A DNA stretch of 64,000 bases from Micromonospora sp. NBC_00389 (GTDB lineage: Bacteria > Actinomycetota > Actinomycetes > Mycobacteriales > Micromonosporaceae), in contig NZ_CP107947.1 in NCBI RefSeq assembly GCF_036059255.1, positions 1,054,001-1,118,000 on the forward strand. The letters run 5' to 3'. The notes beneath the pieces were generated by a model. The model was not told the DNA's origin and did no database searches. It was given only the letters and a program-made list of their open reading frames with translations. Every line of letters begins with the position of its first letter. Within the stretch, counting starts at the first letter, position 1. Shown here piece by piece: positions 53,427 to 62,615 of this stretch. A program made the translations under genes and the position numbers.

Positions 53427-54251
53427 ATGACCACCGCAATCGATCTCAGCGCCGTCAAGGCACGCCAGCAGGTGACCTGGGCCAGCGGCGACTACGGCGC
53501 GGTCGCCGCGCTCATCCACCCGATCTCCGAGTGGCTGGTCGCGGCTGCCGACCTGTCGGCCGGCGCCCGGGTACTCGACGTGGCGACCGGCACCGGCAAC
53601 GCGGCCATCGCCGCCGCCCGCTGCGGCTGCGCGGTGACCGGCGTCGACTACGTACCCGAACTGCTGGAACGCGGCCACGCCCGGGCGGCGGCGGAACGGC
53701 TGCCGGTCACCTTCGTGACCGGTGACGCGGAGCGGTTGGCGTATCCCGACGGCACCTTCGACGCGGTGCTCTCCGTCGTCGGCGTGATGTTCGCGCCGGA
53801 CCAGGAGCGGGCGGCCGCCGAGCTGGTCCGGGTCTGCCGGCCCGGCGGCACGGTGGCGTTGGCGTCGTGGACGCCGCAGGGGTTCATCGGCGAACTGTTC
53901 CGCACGGTGGGGCGGCACGTGCCGCCGCCGGCAGGGCTGCGCCCGCCGGTCCAGTGGGGCGACGAGGGCCGGGTCCGCGAGTTGCTCGGCGGGGCCGTGG
54001 GTGAAGTGCGGGCGGTACGCCGGGAGTTCGTCTTCCGCTTCGGCACCCCGGAGGAGTTCGCCAACTTCTTCCGGGCCAACTACGGGCCGACGCTGAAGGC
54101 GTTCGAGGCGCTGCCCGAGGAACGGCGACCGCACCTGCACGCCGACCTGGTGGAGCTGGCCCGGACGCACAACCGGGCCACCGACGCCACCGTGCGGATC
54201 CCGGCGGAGTACCTGGAGGTGGTGGCCGAGCGGACGCCGGAGCGCTCCTGA
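53427..54251 (+). CDS. Class I SAM-dependent methyltransferase (UbiE-like)
   Basis: Methyltransferase of 274 residues. SAM-binding motif I is VLDVATGTGNAAIAAARCG (about 49-67), followed by VTGVDYVPELLERGHARA, motif-like VTGDAERLAYPDGTFDAVLSVVGVMFAPD and LVRVCRPGGTVALASWTP. This is typical of ubiE/MenG-like small-molecule methyltransferases; the acceptor cannot be told. The ATG follows GAGGGGGA. It may be a target of the LuxR-type regulator upstream (inference from position). Confidence 0.86.
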   Translation: MTTAIDLSAVKARQQVTWASGDYGAVAALIHPISEWLVAAADLSAGARVLDVATGTGNAAIAAARCGCAVTGVDYVPELLERGHARAAAERLPVTFVTGDAERLAYPDGTFDAVLSVVGVMFAPDQERAAAELVRVCRPGGTVALASWTPQGFIGELFRTVGRHVPPPAGLRPPVQWGDEGRVRELLGGAVGEVRAVRREFVFRFGTPEEFANFFRANYGPTLKAFEALPEERRPHLHADLVELARTHNRATDATVRIPAEYLEVVAERTPERS

Positions 54252-54257
54252 CCGGGC

Positions 54258-54288
54258 CCGCCCCTCGCCCTTCGCGGGCGAGGGGCGG
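54258..54288. terminator. Bidirectional terminator between methyltransferase and secreted protein 1
   Basis: A 13-bp stem (54258-54270 with 54276-54288) and 5-nt loop TTCGC lies between convergent stops at 54251 and 54295. Confidence 0.8.
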
Positions 54289-54294
54289 TCGGGG

Positions 54295-56916
54295 TCAGGG
54301 GGTGGTGGCGATGAAGTGGCCGGCCTGGTCGACCACGACGTCCGTGCTGCCACCGCTGTTGTTGAACAGCGTCACGGACCCGTTGGCGCCCACCCGGACC
54401 ACCGCGGCGTTCGACGCAGTCTCCCCGGCCACGAAGTTGACGTTCGAGACGGCCGCCGGCGCCTCGCCCTTGGGGTGCGCGGTGAGGACACCCGGAGCGG
54501 TCGGCGCGGTGACCGTCAGGTTGGCCACCAACGCGGTCGGCTTCGGCGCACTGTCGTTGCCGTTCGGGTCGAGGTAGGGCACCCACAGGTCGATCGACGA
54601 GAACGGAGCCAGGGTCGGATCAGCATTGCCGCCGATCGCGCTCCGGGTGTCGAGCACCCGCTGGGGACCGTGCGGCACGAAGCCGTCGGTGGCACCGGTG
54701 CCGTACCAACCGGCCAGGTCCGCGAGCACGTGGGTGGTACCGGAACTGACGTTCTGGAGAACGAGCCGACCGTTCACCACCGGCACCGTCACCAGGTTGG
54801 GGATGGTCTGGCCGGCGACGAAGTTCAGGTTGGACGCCGTCGGCACGGACGAACCGGCCGGGAACACGGTTAGGACCCCGTTCGCCGTCGGCTGGGTGGC
54901 CGTCACGTTCAGCACGACGGCCTTGGCACCTGACGGCACCCGCCCGGAGAGGTCCAGCACCCGATAGCTGTTCGCGGGGATCGGCGTGCCCCCGTTGGCC
55001 CGACTGTCCAGCACCCGGGTCGGCGGCAGCGGCTTGAAGCCGTCACCCACCCCGGAGTAGAAGCCCTGCAGGTCGGCGACGACGTGCACCGTCCCGCCGG
55101 CGTTGTTACGGATGCGCAGGTTGCCGTTGGACATCGGCACCGTGACCAGGTTCGGCACGGTCTCGCCGGAGACGAAGTTGACGCTCGACGCCCCGGGTGC
55201 CGTCGTGCCGTCGGGGTAGACGGTGAGGTAACCGGCGCTGGTCGGCTGGGTGGCTGTCACGTTGAGCACCACAGCCGTGATGTTCGAGGCCGCGACCCCG
55301 TTGATCGACATGATCGGCAGGACGATCTCGGAGTTGGCCGCGATGGGAACGGTGGTGCCGATTCCGACGGCGGCGCGAGTGTCCAGCAGACGGGTCGGCG
55401 TCACCGGGGTGAACATCGCGCCCAGGACCGTGCAGTACGCGAAGTGCGGCTCGAACACGATGTCCGGGAGCACCCGGAAGTTGTCGAAACGGGTAGAGCT
55501 GTTGTGTACACATGCGCCACCGGCGCGGGGGAGCTGGCGCTCCGCCGGTTCAATCGGACCCACGCGATAGAACCGGTCGCCGGTGAGCTTGCGGATCACC
55601 TTGCCCACCGGGCCGTCGGTGGGCCACGCGTGGATGACCGTCACGGGGTGAACGAAGTCCAGCGACGAACCGCCCGGCTTGCGCCGAATCTCGTCGATGC
55701 CGGTCACGGTCGAGTTGCCCTGGAGCTCCACCGCGCCCCGGTCGTGGTAGCCGTTACCGGTGCCGGTGTTGGGCACACTGGGCGCGTCGGCGTGTGCGTT
55801 GTCCAGCAGGTCGGTGCGAGTGGCGCCGGGCGCCGCCGCATCGGCGGAGTCGACCGCCGGCGAGGCGGCGGTCAGCGGGAACCAGCCTCGCTCGGTGCCC
55901 TGCATCTCGCCCAGCAGGGCCGGGGCCAGGATGTCGTGACCGCCCTGCCCCGTCGCCGCCCGGAACGACGCCAGATCGGCGTGATCGGTGTCGCCCCACC
56001 GGTAGACAGCCCCACCACTGGCCGGGTCGACCAGGTTGTGGTCGGCCTCCGTACCGCCGGTGGCCGCAGCGGAGACCGAGATCGCGGGCGCGGTGGTCGG
56101 GTCGGCACAGGCCCCCGGCTGCGGGACGGGCCCGGCACCGGTGCGCAGGATGTTGTTGCGGATACTCGCGCCGGTCGAGGCACCGGCCAGCACGATCCCG
56201 GTCGCGCAGTCGGTCACCACGGTGTTGCCGGTGATCCGGGCTCCCGGCGCGTCGGTCACGGCGACCCGGGTCTTGAAGAAGGTGCTGGCGGTGACCGTCG
56301 CGCCAGAGACGCCCGCCTCGACGGCCACGCCGGTGCCGGAGCCGGAGAACCAACCCCGGCTGACCGTGACATCGCTGGACGAACCCGTCACCCGGACGGC
56401 GGGCAGGGTGCCCGCGCCAGCGGCGACGCCGTCCACAGTGACCCGCTGGGCTCCCTGGATCAGAGCCGGCACCGCGTCGGCGCGGCCGGAGAGTGTGAGG
56501 CCCTCGACCACGACGTCGTGCACGCCGGAGATGGTCAGCGGAGTCCCGCTGATGCTGTAGTGGCCAACGCGGACCATGCCGTACGGCGTGTTGACCGCCC
56601 GCAGGGTGATCGGCGCGGATTCGGTGCCGGACCGCGTGACCGTCACCTTCTCCGCGTAGTTGCCCGGCAGCACGAGCACCGTCTGGCCCGGCTGGACGAC
56701 AGCCAACGCGGCGCCGATCGTGCAGTAGGGCGCAGCCTCGCTGCCGTCGCCAGCCGGCTTACAGTCGCGCTGACTGACGTACACCTCGGTGCCAGCGGTC
56801 GCGGCCTTGGCCGCGGGCGACGCGGGTGCCGCCACCGCTGGCGCGGCCGGCCCGGCCAGGCTCGCACCCCCCAGCAGCGGTACGACCGCGAGCTGGGCCC
56901 ACCTACGCATATTCAT
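54295..56916 (-). CDS. Secreted beta-helix protein with three LDTR repeats (paralogue 1)
   Basis: Exported protein of 873 residues. The signal peptide ends near AVAA (about 29). Residues about 42-110 form a conserved block with PYCTIGAALAVV, PGQTVLVLPGNY and TRSGTESAPITLRAVN, as in DUF1565/parallel beta-helix proteins. A valine/threonine-rich beta-helix-like region continues to about 330, with SIRNNIL and ITGNTV rungs. A variable domain (about 410-500, with AWPTDGPVGKV and five cysteines) leads to three repeats at 502-625, 626-744 and 745-873. Each repeat begins P-x-R-[LV]-L-D-[TS]-R and contains LNVT-type and NFVxGxT motifs. No catalytic residues are recognised. It is one of three tandem paralogues. 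A TAGGCT element (56954-56959) and GGGGGATGG precede the ATG. Confidence 0.82.
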   Translation of the reverse strand: MNMRRWAQLAVVPLLGGASLAGPAAPAVAAPASPAAKAATAGTEVYVSQRDCKPAGDGSEAAPYCTIGAALAVVQPGQTVLVLPGNYAEKVTVTRSGTESAPITLRAVNTPYGMVRVGHYSISGTPLTISGVHDVVVEGLTLSGRADAVPALIQGAQRVTVDGVAAGAGTLPAVRVTGSSSDVTVSRGWFSGSGTGVAVEAGVSGATVTASTFFKTRVAVTDAPGARITGNTVVTDCATGIVLAGASTGASIRNNILRTGAGPVPQPGACADPTTAPAISVSAAATGGTEADHNLVDPASGGAVYRWGDTDHADLASFRAATGQGGHDILAPALLGEMQGTERGWFPLTAASPAVDSADAAAPGATRTDLLDNAHADAPSVPNTGTGNGYHDRGAVELQGNSTVTGIDEIRRKPGGSSLDFVHPVTVIHAWPTDGPVGKVIRKLTGDRFYRVGPIEPAERQLPRAGGACVHNSSTRFDNFRVLPDIVFEPHFAYCTVLGAMFTPVTPTRLLDTRAAVGIGTTVPIAANSEIVLPIMSINGVAASNITAVVLNVTATQPTSAGYLTVYPDGTTAPGASSVNFVSGETVPNLVTVPMSNGNLRIRNNAGGTVHVVADLQGFYSGVGDGFKPLPPTRVLDSRANGGTPIPANSYRVLDLSGRVPSGAKAVVLNVTATQPTANGVLTVFPAGSSVPTASNLNFVAGQTIPNLVTVPVVNGRLVLQNVSSGTTHVLADLAGWYGTGATDGFVPHGPQRVLDTRSAIGGNADPTLAPFSSIDLWVPYLDPNGNDSAPKPTALVANLTVTAPTAPGVLTAHPKGEAPAAVSNVNFVAGETASNAAVVRVGANGSVTLFNNSGGSTDVVVDQAGHFIATTP

Positions 56917-57004
56917 CAACCATCCCCCGTGGAAGTCGAGTTTTGCTCGGCGCAGCCTATATCCACGGAGGTCATATCGGTTGTCCTGCGCCACTGGCAC
57001 AAAC

Positions 57005-57045
57005 GAGCCGGCGCCCGCCCGTTGGTCACGGGAGGACGCCGGCTC
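57005..57045 (-). terminator. Stem-loop downstream of secreted protein 2
   Basis: GAGCCGGCG (57005-57013) pairs with CGCCGGCTC (57037-57045) around a 23-nt loop, 13 nt past the stop of the minus-strand gene that ends at 57059. The loop is long for a classical terminator. Confidence 0.5.
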
Positions 57046-57058
57046 CGGGGTACGCAGA

Positions 57059-59698
57059 TCAGGGCGCGCCGGCGATGAAGTGTCCGGCCTGGTCGACGAT
57101 CATGTGGGTGTAGCCCGAGCTGTTGTTGAACAGCACCACGGCCCCGTCCTCACCGACGCCCACGATGGCATGGTTGGCGGCGGTCTCACCGGCGACGTAG
57201 TTGACGTTCGAGGCGGTCGGCTGGTCCGATCCGTTCGGGTGGGCGGTGAGCACGCCGGCCTTGGTCGGTGCGGTGACGGTCAGGTTCGCCACCAGTGCCG
57301 TCGGCTGCGGCGCTTTCTTGTCGCCCAACGGGTCGAGGAACGGCACGGGCAACCCCGCCGAGGTGTACGGCGTGTGCGGCCACCCCTCGCCGGCGGCCCC
57401 CCGGCTGTCGTACATCCGGCGCGGGCCGAACGGCACGAAGACGTCGGTGGCACCACCACCGAACCAGCCGGCGAGGTCGGCCACCACGTGCGTACGGCCG
57501 GAGCTGACGTTCTGGATGGCCACCTTGCCGTTGACCACCGGCACCATGACGAGGTTGGGGATGGTCTGCCCGGCGACGAAGTTCAGGTTCGACGCCACCG
57601 GCACCGCTGTGCCGTACGGGTGGACGGTGAGCACCCCGCTGGTCGTCGGCGCGGTCACGGTCACGTTGAGCACGGCGGCCGTGGCGCCCGCCGGGATCCG
57701 CCCGGTCAGGTCGAGCGTCCGCCCGGTGTGGGGGGCGAACGCGGAGTTGCCTGCGCTGCGGGTGTCCAGCACCCGCAGCGGAGCGATCGACCGGAAGCCG
57801 GAGCCGCTGGCCGAGTAGTAGCCCTGCAGGTCGGCGACGACGTGCACCGTACCGCTGGCGGTGTTGCGCACGCGCAGGTTGCCGTTGGACATCGGCACGG
57901 TGACCAGGTTCGGCACCGTCTCACCGGCCACGAAATTGACGTTGGACGCTTCGGGCAGGGTGGTGCCGTCCGGGTAGACCCGCAGGAATCCGGCGGTGGT
58001 CGGCGCGGTGACGGTCACGTTCAGCACCATGGCGCTGATGTCCGCCGCCGGCACCCCGTTGATCTGCGGCAGCGCCAGCACGACCTCGGTGTTCGCCGGG
58101 ATCGGCACGGTGCCCGGCACCCCGATAGCCGCGCGGGTGTCCAGCACCCGCTGCGGTGGTAGGGGGGTGTAGGCGGCACCGACCACGGTGCAGGTGACGA
58201 CCGGGCTCCCGTACGTCCTCCGGAAGTCGTTGAAGCTCACGTGGTGGGTCTCGCAGGCCTTGCCGGCCCGGTGGAAGTGGTGGTCCTCCGGCCCGATCCG
58301 ACCGATCCGGCGGAACGGCTCGTCACTCCAACTGCGGGACACCTTGCCCACCGGGCCGTCCGTGGGCCAGGCGGCGGTGACCGAGAGGCCGACGGTCGCG
58401 TCCAGGGGTGAGCCACCGGCCTTGCGGTGGACTGGAAGCTCCTGGACTGTCATCGGTCCCTGGGCCTCGACCGCGCCCCGGTCGTGGTAGCCGGAGCCGG
58501 TGCCGGTGTTGGGCGTCTCCGGGCTGTCCGTGTGCGGGTTGTCCAGCAAGTCGGTGTGGGAGACGCCCTCGGCCGTGGCGTCGGCCGAGTCGACGGCTGG
58601 GGAGTTCCGGGCGATCTCGTAGTACGGCCGCTCGTACGCCTGGGTCGCCATCAGCCAGGGGACCGCGGCGATGTCGTGAACGCCCTGACCGGTGGCGGCG
58701 ACGAACTCCGGCAGGCTGGTGTACTCGGTGGCATCCCAGCGGTAGAGCGGGCCGCCACTGCCTGGCTCGATCAGGTTGTAGTCCGCCACGGTCTGCGGAA
58801 CACTGCCGGCCGAGACGGCGATGGCGGTCGCCTCCGATGGCACCTCGCACGCCACGGCATCATTGAGGGCACCGGTGGCGGTCTCAAGGATGTTGTTCCG
58901 GATCGACACGCCCGGCGAGGTGCCGGTGACGTCCACCGCCAGTGTGCAGTCGGTGGCCAGGGTGTTGCCGACGATCTTCGTGCCCGGCGCGTCCCGCACC
59001 GTGATCCCGCTCTGGGTGAAGGTGCTGGCGGTGACCAGCGCGCCGGTCACTCCCGGGTCCACCAGCAGCCCACTGCCCGGCCCGAAGTAGCTGCGGCTCA
59101 CCGTGACGTCCTGCGCCGCGCCGGTAATCCGGATCGCGCCCGGGGCGTCGTACTCGGAGGCGACCAGCCGGTCGAGGGTGATTCGCGCGGACCCGTTGAC
59201 GAGGACGGCCTCGGCCGTCCCCTCGCCTGCAGTCAGGAAACCCTCGAGGACCACATCGTGGATGCCGGTGAGGGTGAAGGCGCTCTCGTTGCCATTGGCA
59301 CCGCGTCGTTTGCCGACCTTGACCGCAGTGGTGCTGAGGCCCGGCCCGTTGACCGCCCTGAACGTGATCGGAGCGCCCTCCGTGCCGGATCGGGTGAGCG
59401 TCACCGACTCCCGGTATTCCCCGGGCTGCACCAGGACGGTCTGGCCGGGTCCGGCCACCGCCGCAGCCTGGGTGATGGTGCAGAAGGGCGCCGTCAGGCT
59501 GCCGTCGCCGCCGGCCACGCAGCCGGACTTGCTGACGTAGAACTCGGCTCCGACGGCAGCCGGCAACGGTGCGATAGCGGGCACCGGCGCCGCGACAGAG
59601 GCCCCAGGCGCCGCCGCCGCGGGCGCCGCCGGGCCGACCAGGCCGGTGCCACCGATCAGCGGTACGAGCGCGAGCCGCGCCAGTCCAGAAATCCTCAT
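57059..59698 (-). CDS. Secreted beta-helix protein with three LDTR repeats (paralogue 2)
   Basis: Exported protein of 879 residues with the same order as its neighbours: signal peptide (to about AAAA at 30), the block PFCTITQAAAV / PGQTVLVQPGEY / TRSGTEGAPITFRAVN, a beta-helix-like region, the marker DRGAVEAQG, a variable domain (SVTAAWPTDGPVGKVSRSW, three or so cysteines), then three ~120-residue repeats from about residue 510. The third repeat has a degenerate start (RRMYDSR). Compared with paralogue 1 the sequences are clearly homologous but well diverged, so the duplication is old. GGGATGG precedes the ATG; AGCTTA (59739-59744 on plus) gives a TAAGCT -10 on the coding strand. Confidence 0.82.
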   Translation of the reverse strand: MRISGLARLALVPLIGGTGLVGPAAPAAAAPGASVAAPVPAIAPLPAAVGAEFYVSKSGCVAGGDGSLTAPFCTITQAAAVAGPGQTVLVQPGEYRESVTLTRSGTEGAPITFRAVNGPGLSTTAVKVGKRRGANGNESAFTLTGIHDVVLEGFLTAGEGTAEAVLVNGSARITLDRLVASEYDAPGAIRITGAAQDVTVSRSYFGPGSGLLVDPGVTGALVTASTFTQSGITVRDAPGTKIVGNTLATDCTLAVDVTGTSPGVSIRNNILETATGALNDAVACEVPSEATAIAVSAGSVPQTVADYNLIEPGSGGPLYRWDATEYTSLPEFVAATGQGVHDIAAVPWLMATQAYERPYYEIARNSPAVDSADATAEGVSHTDLLDNPHTDSPETPNTGTGSGYHDRGAVEAQGPMTVQELPVHRKAGGSPLDATVGLSVTAAWPTDGPVGKVSRSWSDEPFRRIGRIGPEDHHFHRAGKACETHHVSFNDFRRTYGSPVVTCTVVGAAYTPLPPQRVLDTRAAIGVPGTVPIPANTEVVLALPQINGVPAADISAMVLNVTVTAPTTAGFLRVYPDGTTLPEASNVNFVAGETVPNLVTVPMSNGNLRVRNTASGTVHVVADLQGYYSASGSGFRSIAPLRVLDTRSAGNSAFAPHTGRTLDLTGRIPAGATAAVLNVTVTAPTTSGVLTVHPYGTAVPVASNLNFVAGQTIPNLVMVPVVNGKVAIQNVSSGRTHVVADLAGWFGGGATDVFVPFGPRRMYDSRGAAGEGWPHTPYTSAGLPVPFLDPLGDKKAPQPTALVANLTVTAPTKAGVLTAHPNGSDQPTASNVNYVAGETAANHAIVGVGEDGAVVLFNNSSGYTHMIVDQAGHFIAGAP

Positions 59699-59811
59699 CA
59701 ACCATCCCTGATGAAAGTGGATCTTCAAATGCGACGAGAGCTTATACCGACGCCCACCGATGCCCGACCCGCCGATCGGATGAACCACCGCACCGGTCGA
59801 CCGGGTACGGA

Positions 59812-59842
59812 CCGGCCGGCCACCGATGCGATGGCCGGCCGG
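59812..59842 (-). terminator. Terminator of secreted protein 3
   Basis: Perfect 11-bp stem CCGGCCGGCCA with TGGCCGGCCGG around a 9-nt loop, 7 nt past the stop of the minus-strand gene that ends at 59850. Confidence 0.7.
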
Positions 59843-59849
59843 ACGACGG

Positions 59850-62450
59850 TCAGGACGCGGCGGCGATGAAGTAACCCGACTGATCGACGATGACGTGGGA
59901 CGTACCCCCGCTGTTGTGGAAAATGTCGACGCCGGAGCCCACGGCGACCAAGGCGGCGTTCGACGCGGTCTCACCCGCGACGAAGTTGACATTCGAGGCG
60001 GTGGGCCGCTGCCCGCCGCCGGGATGAAGGGTGAGCACGCCCGCCGTGGTCGGTGCGGTAACGGTCACGTTGCCCACCAGCGCGGTCGGGGTCGGGCAGG
60101 CCGGCGCGCAGACCACGCCGCTCTGGAACGGCGCGAACCGGACGGTCTCCCGGGCGGCGAGTGGAGCCGGCGCGCGGCCGGGCAGCCCGATGCTGTACCG
60201 GGTGTCGACGATCCGCGTCGGCGTGATCGGCACGAACGTCTGGGTGGCGTCCGGGCTGAACCAGCCGGCCAGGTCCGCGACCACGTGTGTGGTGCCGGAG
60301 CTGTTGTTGAAGATGTTGACCCGGCCGTTCACCACCGGCACGGTGACCAGGTTGGGGATGGTCTGCCTGGCGACGAAGTTGAGGTTCGACGCGGTTGGTG
60401 CCGCCGAGCCGTACGGGAAGACCGTGAGCACCCCGCTCGTGGTCGGAGCGGTGACCGTCACGGAGAGCACGGCCGCCTTCGCGCTGGCGGGCAATCGCCC
60501 GGACAGGTCGAGCGGGCGGATGCCCTTGGCCGGGATCGGCGCGCCAGCTCCCTCCCGGGTGTCGAGCACCCGCGTCGGCGACACCGACGCGAAGCCGGAC
60601 CCGGTCGCGGCGTAGAAGCCCTGGAGGTCGGCGACCAGGTGGACGGTGCCCGAGCTGGTGTTGTCGAAGAGGGCGGACCCGTCGAGGACGGGCACGGTGA
60701 CCTGGTTCGGCACCGTCTCCCCGCTCACGAAGTTGATGCTGGACGAGGTGCTCCAGCCGCCGCTCGGGTAGACGCTGATGAAACCCGAGGCGCTTGGCTG
60801 GGTCACCGTCACGTTGAGCACGACCGCGCTGATGTCCGTCCCGGGAATCCCGGCGATGCTGCCGATCGGAAGCTCGACCGTTCCGTTCGCGGCGACCGGT
60901 CGGGTGTCGGGCACACCGATCCGGGATCGGGTATCCAGGACCCGGGTCGGCGCCACCGGTATGTAGCGTGCACCGACCTGGGTGCAGATCCGTTCGTCGT
61001 ACGAGGTGGGCAGCCGGAAGTCGGTCTGAGAGGTCTGCACCCGGACGCAGACTTCGCCGGCTCGCCGCAGCGTGTACTCCGCCGTGGCGGAGTCGGTCAC
61101 CCGCCAGAACGGCTCGCCGTGGTGGTGGTAGGCGTACAGGGTCCGCTCCCGCTCGACCGGCCAGACGGAGTGCGTGCCCGACCGGGCGACCACGTCGAGG
61201 GTGCCGCCGCCAACCTTGCGCTCGACACGTAGCGGGTCCTGAGTGACGGCACCCCGTGCCTCCACCGCTCCCCGATCGCGGTATCCGCTGCCGGTGCCGA
61301 TGTTCGGCATGGCCGGATCGTCGGTGTAGGACCCGTCGAGCATGTCGGTGTCCAGGGCGCCGGGGGCGTTCGCCTCGGCGGAGTCCCGGGCGGGAGACCC
61401 GTCCCCGGTCACCAGGTAGTGACGGTCCACGCCGGTCGCCCAGGTGAGCTTCGGGTCGGCCGCCAGGTCGTGGGCGGCCTGCCCGGTCGCCGCGACGAAT
61501 GCGGCGAGGGTGGGGTAGTCGGTGCCCGCCCAGGAGTAGGGCGCCCCTCCGCCGAGCGGGTCGATCAGGTTGTAGTCGGTGCTGGTCCCCGCCACCGACT
61601 CGGCGGACACCCGGATGCCGGTGGCGTTCGCCGGAGTGAGGCAGCGACCGCGCAGGCGAGCCGTGACGACGATGTTGTTGCGAATCGTGGCACCCGGTGA
61701 ACTGCCAGCCAGCTGGATGCCGTACCTGCAGTCGACGTGGATCGTGTTGCCCGTGATCGTGAGGCGGGGAGCGTTCGCCGCGGCCAGGCCGGAGTTGTCG
61801 AGCTGGTTGGCGGTGATCACCGTGTCGGTGACGCCTGACTCAACGGACACCGAAGGGCCCTGCCAGGTGCGGACGAAGCTTCGGCTGACGGTCACCCGGC
61901 TCGACGTGCCGCTGATCCGCACTCCGTTGGGACCGGAACTGCCGGTGTAGATGGTGACCTTGTCGAGGCGGACCCGGTGGGAGTCCCGCACTGTGACGGC
62001 GTCGGCGACGTTGGCCCCGAAGACGACCAGGCCCTCCACCGTCACGTCGTGCACGCCGGTGAGGTCCAGGATGGTCCCGGTGATGGCACCGGTGGCGTAT
62101 CTGCCGACCCGCACCATCTCCGAGTTGACATTGACCGCGCGGAAGGTGATCGGCGCGGACTCAGTGCCGGATCGGGTGAACCGGACGTTCTCCTGGTATT
62201 CCCCCGGGTGCACCAGGACCGTCTGGCCCGGGCCGGCCACCGCAGCCGCCTCCGATATGGTGCAGAACGGTCGCTTCACGCTGCCGTCACCGCTGCCCTG
62301 GCACCACAGCTCGCTGACGTGCAGTTCACCTGCGACCGCCGAGGCGGTGACCGGCGCGGGCGCCGCCGAGGCGGGCGCTGCGGGCCCCACCAGGGCCGCA
62401 CCCCCCGTCAGTGGTACGAGTGCGAGGCGTGCCCACCGTCGGATGTCCAT
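59850..62450 (-). CDS. Secreted beta-helix protein with three LDTR repeats (paralogue 3)
   Basis: Exported protein of 866 residues, first of the trio in transcription order. It has a signal peptide (about 1-28), PFCTISEAAAV / PGQTVLVHPGEY / TRSGTESAPITFRAVN, a beta-helix-like region with ITGNTIHVDC and TIRNNIVVTA rungs, DRGAVEARG, a variable domain, and three repeats starting at PVAPTRVLDTR, SVSPTRVLDTR and PITPTRIVDTR. The variable domain here lacks the AWPTDGPVGKV motif and instead has SVWPVERERTLYAYHHHGEPFWRV, so this middle part may define specificity. AGCGTA on plus (62490-62495) gives a TACGCT -10; GGGGGCG precedes the ATG. Confidence 0.82.
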   Translation of the reverse strand: MDIRRWARLALVPLTGGAALVGPAAPASAAPAPVTASAVAGELHVSELWCQGSGDGSVKRPFCTISEAAAVAGPGQTVLVHPGEYQENVRFTRSGTESAPITFRAVNVNSEMVRVGRYATGAITGTILDLTGVHDVTVEGLVVFGANVADAVTVRDSHRVRLDKVTIYTGSSGPNGVRISGTSSRVTVSRSFVRTWQGPSVSVESGVTDTVITANQLDNSGLAAANAPRLTITGNTIHVDCRYGIQLAGSSPGATIRNNIVVTARLRGRCLTPANATGIRVSAESVAGTSTDYNLIDPLGGGAPYSWAGTDYPTLAAFVAATGQAAHDLAADPKLTWATGVDRHYLVTGDGSPARDSAEANAPGALDTDMLDGSYTDDPAMPNIGTGSGYRDRGAVEARGAVTQDPLRVERKVGGGTLDVVARSGTHSVWPVERERTLYAYHHHGEPFWRVTDSATAEYTLRRAGEVCVRVQTSQTDFRLPTSYDERICTQVGARYIPVAPTRVLDTRSRIGVPDTRPVAANGTVELPIGSIAGIPGTDISAVVLNVTVTQPSASGFISVYPSGGWSTSSSINFVSGETVPNQVTVPVLDGSALFDNTSSGTVHLVADLQGFYAATGSGFASVSPTRVLDTREGAGAPIPAKGIRPLDLSGRLPASAKAAVLSVTVTAPTTSGVLTVFPYGSAAPTASNLNFVARQTIPNLVTVPVVNGRVNIFNNSSGTTHVVADLAGWFSPDATQTFVPITPTRIVDTRYSIGLPGRAPAPLAARETVRFAPFQSGVVCAPACPTPTALVGNVTVTAPTTAGVLTLHPGGGQRPTASNVNFVAGETASNAALVAVGSGVDIFHNSGGTSHVIVDQSGYFIAAAS

Positions 62451-62615
62451 CAAGCGCCCCCGTGACAATCCCATCCACCGATTTCACTGAGCGTATCCGT
62501 GACAGGTCCAATGCGGACAGCGTCGATCGGCCGTTAACCTGCGCCGATCAGCCCACTGGATGGTTCACCCGGGCCGCCTCAACGGCACCTGGCGGGATCG
62601 TTAGGCCGGAGCGTC

